Assembly: GCF_020991475.1 (NCBI RefSeq)
Contig: NZ_JAJMPA010000001.1
Location: forward strand, 2,356,001-2,420,000
DNA length: 64,000 nt
Reading direction: 5' to 3'
DNA from: Pedobacter sp. MC2016-14
Lineage (GTDB): Bacteria; Bacteroidota; Bacteroidia; Sphingobacteriales; Sphingobacteriaceae
The position numbers and the translations under genes were made by a program. Below are positions 9,415-16,210 of this stretch, piece after piece (position 1 is the stretch's first letter; the number at the start of each line of letters is the position of its first letter). The notes under the pieces were generated by a model that was not told the origin of the DNA, made no database searches, and saw nothing but the letters and a program-made list of their open reading frames with translations.

Positions 9415-10746
9415 ATGAACGGACTGATTATGGCTGCCCAGTTGCTGCTGGGATTATCAATATTAGTAGTCTTACACGAGTTAGGACATTTTATAGCGGC
9501 GCGTGCCTTCGGTATTAAAGTAGAAAAATTTTACCTGTTTTTTGATGCCTGGAACGTTAAGTTGTTCAGCTATAAAAAGGGCGATGTAGAATACGGTATA
9601 GGATGGTTGCCATTGGGAGGCTATGTAAAGATAGCCGGTATGATTGACGAGTCTATGGACACGGAACAAATGGCACAGCCTGTACAGGACTGGGAATTTC
9701 GTTCTAAACCAGCCTGGCAGCGATTGGTAGTAATGCTTGGTGGGGTGTTTGTAAATATTGTAGTGGGGATCTTTATATTCTGGATGCTCATGTTTAAATA
9801 TGGCGAAACTTACATTGCCAACAGTTCTGTAACCAGGGGAATTAATCCAGGAGAGATTGGTCAGGAAATTGGACTTAAAAAAGGGGATAGGGTAGTTGCC
9901 GTAAACGGTAAGAAGGTGATTCGTTTTGATGAGCTGATCAGTTCTAAAGTATTGTTGGGTAATACTACGCTGACTGTTTTACGTGAGGGAAAAGCACAGG
10001 AAATTAAGGTTCCGGATAACATTCTGAATAAAGTTTCTGATTTGGGTATAGAGGCTTTTATTAGTCGCACGCCATTATTGTCTACCCGTATTGATAGTGT
10101 GCCGCCTACTTTGGCTGCTGCAAAGGCCGGTCTTAAAGTGGGTGATCAAATTGAAACCATTAATGCTGTGCCTGTAAAGTACGATGTAGATGTAAGGCAG
10201 GAGATTCAAAAATATAAGGGTAAAACTGTTGCTTTTGGAATTAACCGAGCTGGCGAGGTAAAAGATTTTAACGTTGCGGTTGATACGGCTGGTAAAATCG
10301 GAATCTTGTTTGATGCCAGTGAGATTAAGGAAGAAACGATCAAATACGGTTTTTTTGAGGCTTTGCCTATTGGTGCTGCACAGGCATGGAAAACCTTTGC
10401 CGATAATGGTAAAGGGATATGGAAAGTGTTAACAGGTAAAATTAAGCCGAATAAAGCTTTTTCTGGTCCTGTTGAGATTGCACGTAAGGTTTATGGTGGG
10501 GAGTGGATTTGGGCCAGGTTCTGGGCTTCTACCGCATTTATCTCTATCGCGTTGGCATTTATGAATTTACTTCCTATTCCTGCCTTGGATGGTGGCCATG
10601 TGGTTTTCTTGTTGATTGAAATGGTTAAAGGAAAACCTCTTGGAGATAAGTTTATGGAGCGTGCGCAGATTGTAGGTTTTGTAATGCTGCTTTGCCTGAT
10701 GGTTTTTGTATTGGGTAACGACATTTTCAAAGCATTTTTTAAGTAG
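9415..10746 (+). CDS. rseP: RseP-type site-2 intramembrane metalloprotease
   Basis: A 443-residue M50 zinc metalloprotease. The zinc-binding HELGH motif is at residues 21-25 inside the first membrane helix, and the third ligand motif lies in NLLPIPALDGGH near residue 385. Two PDZ domains occupy roughly residues 125-190 and 220-285. The last helix is at the C-terminus. Relatives cleave membrane-anchored anti-sigma factors and remnant signal peptides in the inner membrane. Several FecR anti-sigma genes in this window are conceivable substrates, which is inference only. The gene lies between dxr and hscB in one run. Confidence 0.94.
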   Translation: MNGLIMAAQLLLGLSILVVLHELGHFIAARAFGIKVEKFYLFFDAWNVKLFSYKKGDVEYGIGWLPLGGYVKIAGMIDESMDTEQMAQPVQDWEFRSKPAWQRLVVMLGGVFVNIVVGIFIFWMLMFKYGETYIANSSVTRGINPGEIGQEIGLKKGDRVVAVNGKKVIRFDELISSKVLLGNTTLTVLREGKAQEIKVPDNILNKVSDLGIEAFISRTPLLSTRIDSVPPTLAAAKAGLKVGDQIETINAVPVKYDVDVRQEIQKYKGKTVAFGINRAGEVKDFNVAVDTAGKIGILFDASEIKEETIKYGFFEALPIGAAQAWKTFADNGKGIWKVLTGKIKPNKAFSGPVEIARKVYGGEWIWARFWASTAFISIALAFMNLLPIPALDGGHVVFLLIEMVKGKPLGDKFMERAQIVGFVMLLCLMVFVLGNDIFKAFFK

Positions 10747-10752
10747 CCCGTT

Positions 10753-11286
10753 ATGGATTATTTTGAATTCTATGGCTTGCCACTTAGTTTTAATCCGGAT
10801 TTAAAGCTCGTAAAGCAAAAGTTTTACGAGCTCAGTAAAAAGTACCATCCAGATTTTTACATCAATGAGCTTATAGAAAAGCAGGACGAGGTGCTGGAGC
10901 TGTCTACACTTAACAATAAAGCTTACCAAGTATTGAGCGATGCGCAAAAGCGCTTGCATTACATTCTTGTTTTAAAGGGCTTGCTGGTAGAGGGGGAAAA
11001 CCATCTGCTTCCACAAAGTTTTTTGATGGAGATGATGGATGTGAACGAGGCATTGATGGAGCTACAGTTTGAACCTGATGCGGAAAAGCTTAATGCTTTA
11101 AAACGTGATATAGACGAGGTGGAAGAGGGCTTGACACAAGAACTCAATGCCTTGACTGCTGAATTTGATGGTAAGGATGCTGTTGAGCAGGAGCAAGCTT
11201 TGCTGGTTATTAAAGATCTGTATTACCGCAACAAGTATTTGTTACGGATCCGCGAAAGCCTGGCTAAAATGGAAGCGGGGAGTTAG
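10753..11286 (+). CDS. hscB: HscB Fe-S cluster co-chaperone
   Basis: A 177-residue J-domain protein. The N-terminal J domain carries the HPD tripeptide at residues 32-34 (KKYHPDFY). The C-terminal part (from about residue 95) is the three-helix HscB oligomerisation/IscU-binding domain. HscB delivers the scaffold IscU to the Hsp70 HscA and stimulates its ATPase. Length matches the family. It starts 6 bases after rseP, with no isc genes in view. It ends convergently 19 bases from the next gene. Confidence 0.92.
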   Translation: MDYFEFYGLPLSFNPDLKLVKQKFYELSKKYHPDFYINELIEKQDEVLELSTLNNKAYQVLSDAQKRLHYILVLKGLLVEGENHLLPQSFLMEMMDVNEALMELQFEPDAEKLNALKRDIDEVEEGLTQELNALTAEFDGKDAVEQEQALLVIKDLYYRNKYLLRIRESLAKMEAGS

Positions 11287-11305
11287 TTTTATTTAATGCA
11301 GAAGA

Positions 11306-12394
11306 TTAATACATGTCATCTTCTTTGAAAACACGAGAGGGCATCTTGCCATATTTACCCTGTCTGCTAAACTTTTCTTTGTCGGCCTGACGAAAAGGAA
11401 CAAATGAGCCGTTAAGGTGATCTACCTTAATATCGAAAAACTCATATTTGGCAAAGTCGTTTACTACTAAGGCACCCACCAGACCAAAAAGAGCTGATGT
11501 TGCCAGCATTGCACCAGTATTGTTTCCCACTTTAGATAATCCGGTGAAGTAAAAGAGGTCTCCTTCTTTTTGCAAAGGCAAAATGCCCTTTTCAGTGATA
11601 ATATAAGGTTTGCCCTGGTAAACAGCAGCAAATTTTTCATTTATCATGGCTGCTTTGCCATTCTCATCGAGTATGCTCTTTATGTTTATGGTACTTTGAT
11701 CAGTTATGCAGGTTACGTTTGTATAATCAGGTTTCTGATTTTTAAATGAGTGGTAGTTTTTATAAAAGCCATCTTTTAAAGGCAAGCTGGTATAAAGTAT
11801 AATTTTGCTTTTTTCTATGCTGTCTACCTGAAGGATGTCCTCGTAACTGAGTAATGTATTGTTGGGCAGGGCGCGACTAAGGTTTTGAGCGATGTATTTT
11901 GTAATTACTTCGTTCCCTTTTTTGAACAAACGCCTGGTAACATCCATGGCATTGAAAGAAATCAGGGTATCTAGCTTTTCCAGTTCCAAATAACGTCCTT
12001 CAGTCATTTGGTATAAATTAGCCCTTATTTGGCAGTATCCTGTTTCACTTGCAGTTTTGGTTACTTCGGTAAAATTAAGCTGACGGAGCTGGAATACAAG
12101 CGTACCTGATGAAGCAGATGAATCTGTTAGCGCTGTAAACGTATCCTCGATTTGTTGTTTTAAAGGACGGCTGGTGGTAACCTTGGTCATTTGATTTAAC
12201 AATCCTACTTGTACTATTCCTAACGAAGTATCTGCACGTGAGTCCAGAACGATAAATTTATTATAATGGCTGTTCTTAATTTTGAGTTTTGGAGCAGTCA
12301 TTTCAAAAATTGAATTGCTACTTTGAGCTTCAGCATTTGTGATGCTACAAAAGATTAATAGACCAAGGAACTGGAATAGTATAGGTTTTTGCAT
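11306..12394 (-). CDS. Secreted protein of unknown function
   Basis: A 362-residue protein with an N-terminal signal peptide (MQKPILFQFLGLLIFC followed by an A-E-A-Q cleavage region). The mature part is beta-rich and contains a short hydrophobic, glycine-rich segment near residue 310 (TGAMLATSALFGLVGALVV) that could be a membrane helix or glycine-zipper. No family recognised. It is monocistronic, convergent with hscB and divergent from the transporter gene. Confidence 0.7.
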   Translation of the reverse strand: MQKPILFQFLGLLIFCSITNAEAQSSNSIFEMTAPKLKIKNSHYNKFIVLDSRADTSLGIVQVGLLNQMTKVTTSRPLKQQIEDTFTALTDSSASSGTLVFQLRQLNFTEVTKTASETGYCQIRANLYQMTEGRYLELEKLDTLISFNAMDVTRRLFKKGNEVITKYIAQNLSRALPNNTLLSYEDILQVDSIEKSKIILYTSLPLKDGFYKNYHSFKNQKPDYTNVTCITDQSTINIKSILDENGKAAMINEKFAAVYQGKPYIITEKGILPLQKEGDLFYFTGLSKVGNNTGAMLATSALFGLVGALVVNDFAKYEFFDIKVDHLNGSFVPFRQADKEKFSRQGKYGKMPSRVFKEDDMY

Positions 12395-12540
12395 GAGGTG
12401 TTAATTGGTATTTATAACCTCAAATGTATGATATTTTAGCTGTTTTTTTATGTTATGTTTTTATTAAGGGATGGTAGTTGTCTTCCGTTAAACATGACTT
12501 CATGATGGCATTATTTTTACGATGTTTGTGGGCAACAAAT

Positions 12541-13449
12541 ATGAAACCTTTACTTAGATTTTACGTTGCTGCTTTAACAGCCTATGGGATATGGGGCTTT
12601 TTTAGTCTTGTATTAAAGCCTTTGCATGCTTATGCTTCGGTTGATATCTTATTTTATCGCGTGTTTTTGTGTGCTGTTGTGATGTCGGCCATCGTTCTTT
12701 TGTTTAAGCGTAAAGTTTTAAAAGAAAATGTGGCTCTATTTAAAAGCTTATCGTCGGTTCAAAAGCGTAAAGTACTGTGGTTAAATATTGGGGGAGGAGT
12801 GCTTTTAACGGCAAACTGGTTTTCCTTTATTTATGTGATGAACCACATTAATGTTAAAGCTACATCGTTGGCTTATCTGGTTTGCCCCATTCTAACTACT
12901 TTACTGGCCTGGGTTATTTTGAAGGAAAAATTGAGTAAGCAGCAATGGCTGGCTATCTTTTTAAGTATTGTGGGCTGCGTTATACTGTCTTACAGTAATT
13001 TGATGGATATGGTGTTTAGCCTGATTATAGGGTTATCTTATGCCCTTTATTTGATTGCCCAGCGGCAGAATACAGGTTTCGATAAACTCATTTTGTTAAG
13101 TAGTCAGTTTCTTTGCGCTGCTTTGTTGTTGCTCCCTTTTTATCCGATATATAGCGCCACATTGCCTACGGCATTTGATTTCTATTTTTACATATCGATC
13201 ATTGCTATTGGTTTTACAATAATTCCGCTTTTTTTAAACCTATATGCCCTAAAGGGGCTCAATTCCTCAACTGCCGGAATGTTGTTAAATTTAAACCCAC
13301 TTATTGCGTTTGCGCTTGCTTTTTTCGTTTTTCGGGAAGAGATCAGCCTTCTGCAAATTTCTGCCTATGTGATCATCTTTGCCGCAGTTGTAGTTTTTAA
13401 TGCTTCTTCTCTTTTTGGGAAAAGAAAATTGCGCATGGTTAATGCTTAA
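12541..13449 (+). CDS. rarD: RarD/EamA-family transporter
   Basis: A 302-residue protein with about ten hydrophobic helices in two EamA repeats. The opening (GIWGFFSLVLKPLHAYASVDILFYRVF) and WFSFIYVMNHINVKATSLAYLVCPI are typical of the RarD branch of drug/metabolite transporters; the substrate is unknown. The ATG at 12541 was chosen because RarD proteins begin a few residues before the first helix. A TTG at 12478 would add 21 unconvincing residues, and a weak promoter-like box (GATGTTTG, 12521-12528) sits between the two. Confidence 0.85.
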   Translation: MKPLLRFYVAALTAYGIWGFFSLVLKPLHAYASVDILFYRVFLCAVVMSAIVLLFKRKVLKENVALFKSLSSVQKRKVLWLNIGGGVLLTANWFSFIYVMNHINVKATSLAYLVCPILTTLLAWVILKEKLSKQQWLAIFLSIVGCVILSYSNLMDMVFSLIIGLSYALYLIAQRQNTGFDKLILLSSQFLCAALLLLPFYPIYSATLPTAFDFYFYISIIAIGFTIIPLFLNLYALKGLNSSTAGMLLNLNPLIAFALAFFVFREEISLLQISAYVIIFAAVVVFNASSLFGKRKLRMVNA

Positions 13450-13521
13450 TTGGGCTAAATTTTGAGGTGTTTAGAAAATGTAAAAAAGAGATATTCCCTC
13501 CTTTAGCCGTTTTGCTTTGTT

Positions 13522-13529
13522 TATTTTTG
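13522..13529 (+). promoter_or_regulatory. Bacteroidota -7 box upstream of DUF3817 gene
   Basis: TATTTTTG matches the TAnnTTTG consensus recognised by the Bacteroidota primary sigma factor and ends 15 bases before the ATG. The upstream -33 element is not clear. Confidence 0.5.
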
Positions 13530-13544
13530 GCTAAATCTTAAATT

Positions 13545-13847
13545 ATGAATACACTATCCATTTTCAAAAAAATAGCTGTTGCTGAAGGTATTTCATACCT
13601 GGCGCTATTGCTGATTGCTATGCCCCTTAAATATTTTGCAGGAATGCCATTGGCGGTTAAATATACAGGTTGGGCGCACGGTTTACTTTTTGTATTGTAT
13701 GTGATGCTGGTTATCATGTGCTGGATGGAATATAAATGGAAAATAGGGAAGACCATCCTGGTGCTCTTTGCTTCTTTATTGCCCTTTGCTCCTTTTATAG
13801 TTGAAAAGCGCTTGCATGAAGGTGCTGATGATCAGGTGAAAGCATAA
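13545..13847 (+). CDS. DUF3817 small membrane protein
   Basis: A 100-residue protein with three hydrophobic helices and the recognisable IAVAEGISYLALLLIAMPLK and WAHGLLFVLYV segments of DUF3817. Family members are small integral membrane proteins, sometimes fused to or placed near transporters; no activity is established. It is probably transcribed from its own promoter just upstream and is the last gene before the tRNA. Confidence 0.85.
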   Translation: MNTLSIFKKIAVAEGISYLALLLIAMPLKYFAGMPLAVKYTGWAHGLLFVLYVMLVIMCWMEYKWKIGKTILVLFASLLPFAPFIVEKRLHEGADDQVKA

Positions 13848-13884
13848 ATGTGTTGATTTATTTCTAAATCTTTTAAAATAAGCC

Positions 13885-13915
13885 TTGGATATATACGGCT
13901 GAATTTATACATTTG
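13885..13915 (+). promoter_or_regulatory. Promoter of tRNA-Leu
   Basis: The -7 box TACATTTG (13908-13915) matches TAnnTTTG exactly, and a TTG at 13885-13887 is 20 bases upstream, the expected -33/-7 spacing. The tRNA starts 21 bases after the box. Confidence 0.65.
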
Positions 13916-13935
13916 CATCCCGCTTAATAGCAAAT

Positions 13936-14015
13936 GCCCAGTTGGCGGAATTGGTAGACGCGCTGGTCTCAAACACCTGTGGGAAACCGTGCCGGTTCGA
14001 CTCCGGCACTGGGTA
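13936..14015 (+). tRNA. tRNA-Leu (anticodon CAA)
   Basis: The 80-base sequence folds as a class II tRNA: acceptor arms GCCCAGT (13936-13942) and ACTGGGT (14008-14014), D-loop with GGTAGACGC, anticodon loop CTCAAAC with anticodon CAA at 13970-13972, a short variable arm, T-loop GTTCGACTC and discriminator A; CCA is not encoded. The second pair of the anticodon stem is T13964 opposite T13978, a mismatch. It is followed by a palindromic repeat and a terminator, and marks the left edge of the accessory island. Confidence 0.95.
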
Positions 14016-14022
14016 CAGAAAA

Positions 14023-14048
14023 CTTCGGTACTACCGAAGATTACCGAA
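14023..14048. repeat. Palindromic direct repeat copy A, candidate att site
   Basis: Begins 8 bases after the tRNA. CTTCGGTA-C-TACCGAAG (14023-14039) is a perfect 8-base inverted repeat with a one-base centre. TACCGAAGA then recurs directly at 14042-14050. The 25-base block 14024-14048 is repeated at 14195-14219 with two differences. Dyad symmetry beside a tRNA 3' end is typical of tyrosine-recombinase core sites, but no integrase gene is in view. Confidence 0.5.
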
Positions 14049-14082
14049 GAAAAGTCCTTAATATTTATATTGAGGACTTTTC
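14049..14082 (+). terminator. Rho-independent terminator after tRNA-Leu
   Basis: Perfect 10-base arms GAAAAGTCCT (14049-14058) and AGGACTTTTC (14073-14082) with a 14-base AT-rich loop, followed by TTGTTTTA. It would end the tRNA transcript. Confidence 0.7.
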
Positions 14083-14194
14083 TTGTTTTAGAGCAATTTC
14101 AAAATGCCGTTTTCCTATGCTTTAGGCATGTTTTCCAAAAATCACAACTTCTAGCTTCAGAGAATTTTAAACCATTTCACATCAAAAAAGTATT

Positions 14195-14219
14195 TTCGGT
14201 ACTGCAGAAGATTACCGAA
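14195..14219. repeat. Palindromic direct repeat copy B, candidate att site
   Basis: Matches 14024-14048 at 23 of 25 positions. It keeps the outer arms TTCGGTA and TACCGAA but differs at two central bases (GCA instead of ACC). The segment between the copies (about 146 bases) contains the tRNA terminator and no gene. Confidence 0.5.
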
Positions 14220-14299
14220 CTTTTCATTCCTACGGGAATCCGTAAATTATCTTACACTTTGTTGGATAGATTTGGGCTGTAACTAAATCATAAAATATC

Positions 14300-14440
14300 A
14301 TGGAACAAGTTCAAGCAATAAAACCAGGTCCCAAACCTAAAAAAGATAATGGACAAGATGACAAAAGGAGAAAGGTTTTACCAGAGACAAAGCAAAAACA
14401 CCCTGATTTAAAACCCCATAAGCACAGGCCGAAGGATTAA
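14300..14440 (+). CDS. Small basic proline/lysine-rich ORF
   Basis: ATG to TAA encodes 46 residues, starting MEQVQAIKPGPKPKKD and ending HKHRPKD. It is strongly basic and low-complexity, with no signal peptide or helix-forming stretch. There is no clear ribosome-binding site. The composition (nearly all charged or Pro) is unusual for a random frame in AT-rich DNA, which is the main support. It could be a small nucleic-acid-binding or orphan protein of the island, or not translated. Confidence 0.35.
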   Translation: MEQVQAIKPGPKPKKDNGQDDKRRKVLPETKQKHPDLKPHKHRPKD

Positions 14441-14489
14441 TCAGTGAATGTGGAAAAATTCCAAAAGTTTAATTGTAAAGTCAAAGAGC

Positions 14490-14696
14490 CTAAATGCTTT
14501 TTGGCTTTCTCTTTTTCTTAAGGCTTGCAGCCTTGGTTTCCCTTTCGAGTTGCTTTGCAGCGATTGTCGCAAAATCATACATAGTTCTAAGCATTCGTTC
14601 AGCTTCTTCAATAGAAACTAAAGTGCCATGCTTTTCGAGGATTTGTTGAGCTTTTTCAGGAGTTATATTGCGGTTGTTGTAATCATGATTTGTAAT
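14490..14696 (-). CDS. Small helical protein, start codon uncertain
   Basis: An open frame reads about 65 residues to TAG at 14490-14492 and includes NITPEKAQQILEKHG, VSIEEAERMLRTMYDFA and a lysine-rich tail. This helix-turn-helix-like layout resembles small Bacteroidota proteins often found near mobile elements. No ATG is well placed in this frame: the ATG at 14688 belongs to another frame that stops after seven codons. Initiation could be at ATT 14696 or further upstream, or the gene is decayed. It is divergent from the TIR-APAZ gene and might regulate it, which is speculation. Confidence 0.4.
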   Translation of the reverse strand: MTNHDYNNRNITPEKAQQILEKHGTLVSIEEAERMLRTMYDFATIAAKQLERETKAASLKKKRKPKSI

Positions 14697-14768
14697 ATTT
14701 AATAAAAAATTACTGTTGAAGTTCGCAAGTTGTTAAAGATACAGCTATTATACTTATCAACATACGTA

Positions 14769-14787
14769 ATACTAATAGATTTAGTAT
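14769..14787. promoter_or_regulatory. Inverted repeat upstream of TIR-APAZ gene
   Basis: ATACTAA-TAGAT-TTAGTAT has perfect 7-base arms and lies 32 bases before the ATG of the TIR-APAZ gene, in the divergent intergenic region. Placement suits an operator or promoter-overlapping site; no binding protein can be assigned. Confidence 0.35.
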
Positions 14788-14818
14788 GTAATTTTAGGGT
14801 TCTATATCCAACCAAAAT

Positions 14819-16207
14819 ATGAGAGATACAATTTTTATAAGTCATGCTACTCCTGAGGATAATGAATTCACTGTTTGGTTAGCTTCTAGACTTGAGTTAT
14901 TAGGGTATAAGGTCTGGATTGATAAGAAAGAACTTTTAGGAGGCGAAACTTTTTGGGAAACAATTGAATCAGTTATTAAAATAAATGCAGTAAAGTTTTT
15001 ATTGGTTTATTCTAAAAATATCTGTTATCCAGATAGCGAAGAAATAAAAGGAGGTATTCAAAAGGAGATTGATTTTGCAAAAGATGTTATTAAGAATGAA
15101 ACACTAAACGATTTCTTTATTATCCTGCATATGGATGATTCAGGGTATAATCTTTTTCCAGGGGCAAAAGATCTTAACCAAATACCCTTTAATGAAAATT
15201 GGGCTGAAGGACTAACTGCACTTCAAAAAAAGCTAGTAAGAGATAATGTCCCAGTGACAGATATTCATGAATTGGATGAAGCTGCTAAGTGGTATTTAAA
15301 TAATTATCTTGTAAAAAACCCCATTATTGAAAAAAAGGAGCTTTATTATACAAATTGGTGGAGTGTCAAATCTATGCCAAAATCGTTTTTCATCATGCGG
15401 TACAAAAATGAAAAACAAGCGAATAAAGTAGCTGCGGATAATGAAAACTATTTGTTGGTTAAGGATGCCAATTGTGTTACTACCTTTAATAAAAGACTTC
15501 ATACAAAAATTATTGACAGTTTCGGTAATACCTCTATTTTACCTTATGAAGTATTTGAGATTACAATAAGCGAATTGCTCCAGGGATATGAAAAAGAAAG
15601 TTTTCCGTCTTTTCGCGACGCCGAAAATCATTTTAAAAAGCTTTTTAAGCGTACCTTACATCTCTTTTTTAAAAACAAGCAATTGTATTGGTATGATTTG
15701 TCAAATAAGAATATGGCCTATTATCATACTTATACCAGCTTACCAACATCTAAAGTAACCTTCGATTTTCCATACCGTGAAAACGCCCGCCCCAAAACAA
15801 AAAACTTACTTGGCAAACATTTAGAAGTTGGAAAATGGCATTTTGCAATCTCGGCAAAGCCTGCATTGTCGCCATTCCTCGGTTTCCATTTGAGAAGCCA
15901 TTTGATCTTTACTAAAAGTGGATATGGTGCAATAGATGACAAAGATCTTCAGCATACACATAGGCGTAAAAAGGGCAAACGAATGTTTAATGAGGAATGG
16001 CGTGATTTACTTCTTGCCTTTATTAAAAGCCTTGGTGACAGCGAAGGTGAAATCATTCTAAAGACAGGTACAGAAACAGACATTGTGATGAAACCGTCAC
16101 TGGAAATGTTTTGGTCAGATTATGGGTATTTTGACCCTAAAGATTTAAAGCGTCAAGAGCTTTTTATAGATGATGAAAGAGAAGACTTTATCCAAGAGCA
16201 AGAATAA
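14819..16207 (+). CDS. TIR-APAZ protein, SPARTA effector subunit
   Basis: A 462-residue protein. Residues 1-150 form a TIR domain (TIFISHATPEDNEF start, WIDKKELLGGETF loop, FLLVYSKN strand). Glu83 in GGIQKEIDFA aligns with the catalytic Glu of NAD-cleaving TIR domains. Residues about 170-450 match the APAZ region that replaces the N/PAZ part of long Argonautes, with the block GKWHFAISAKPALSPFL (WHF at 340-342), FHLRSHLIFT and EEWRDLLLAF. In described SPARTA systems the APAZ part binds the short Argonaute. RNA-guided recognition of invader DNA then causes oligomerisation and depletion of NAD(P)+, killing or arresting the cell. The short Argonaute gene starts 3 bases after the stop, the canonical SPARTA gene order. 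Length is near that of characterised TIR-APAZ proteins (about 450). Confidence 0.93.
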   Translation: MRDTIFISHATPEDNEFTVWLASRLELLGYKVWIDKKELLGGETFWETIESVIKINAVKFLLVYSKNICYPDSEEIKGGIQKEIDFAKDVIKNETLNDFFIILHMDDSGYNLFPGAKDLNQIPFNENWAEGLTALQKKLVRDNVPVTDIHELDEAAKWYLNNYLVKNPIIEKKELYYTNWWSVKSMPKSFFIMRYKNEKQANKVAADNENYLLVKDANCVTTFNKRLHTKIIDSFGNTSILPYEVFEITISELLQGYEKESFPSFRDAENHFKKLFKRTLHLFFKNKQLYWYDLSNKNMAYYHTYTSLPTSKVTFDFPYRENARPKTKNLLGKHLEVGKWHFAISAKPALSPFLGFHLRSHLIFTKSGYGAIDDKDLQHTHRRKKGKRMFNEEWRDLLLAFIKSLGDSEGEIILKTGTETDIVMKPSLEMFWSDYGYFDPKDLKRQELFIDDEREDFIQEQE

Positions 16208-16210
16208 GTT

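Noticed and set aside
13989..14282. A 97-codon + strand frame starting inside the tRNA gene
   Set aside because: It begins within tRNA-Leu and crosses the repeat and the terminator; the encoded sequence has no protein-like pattern.
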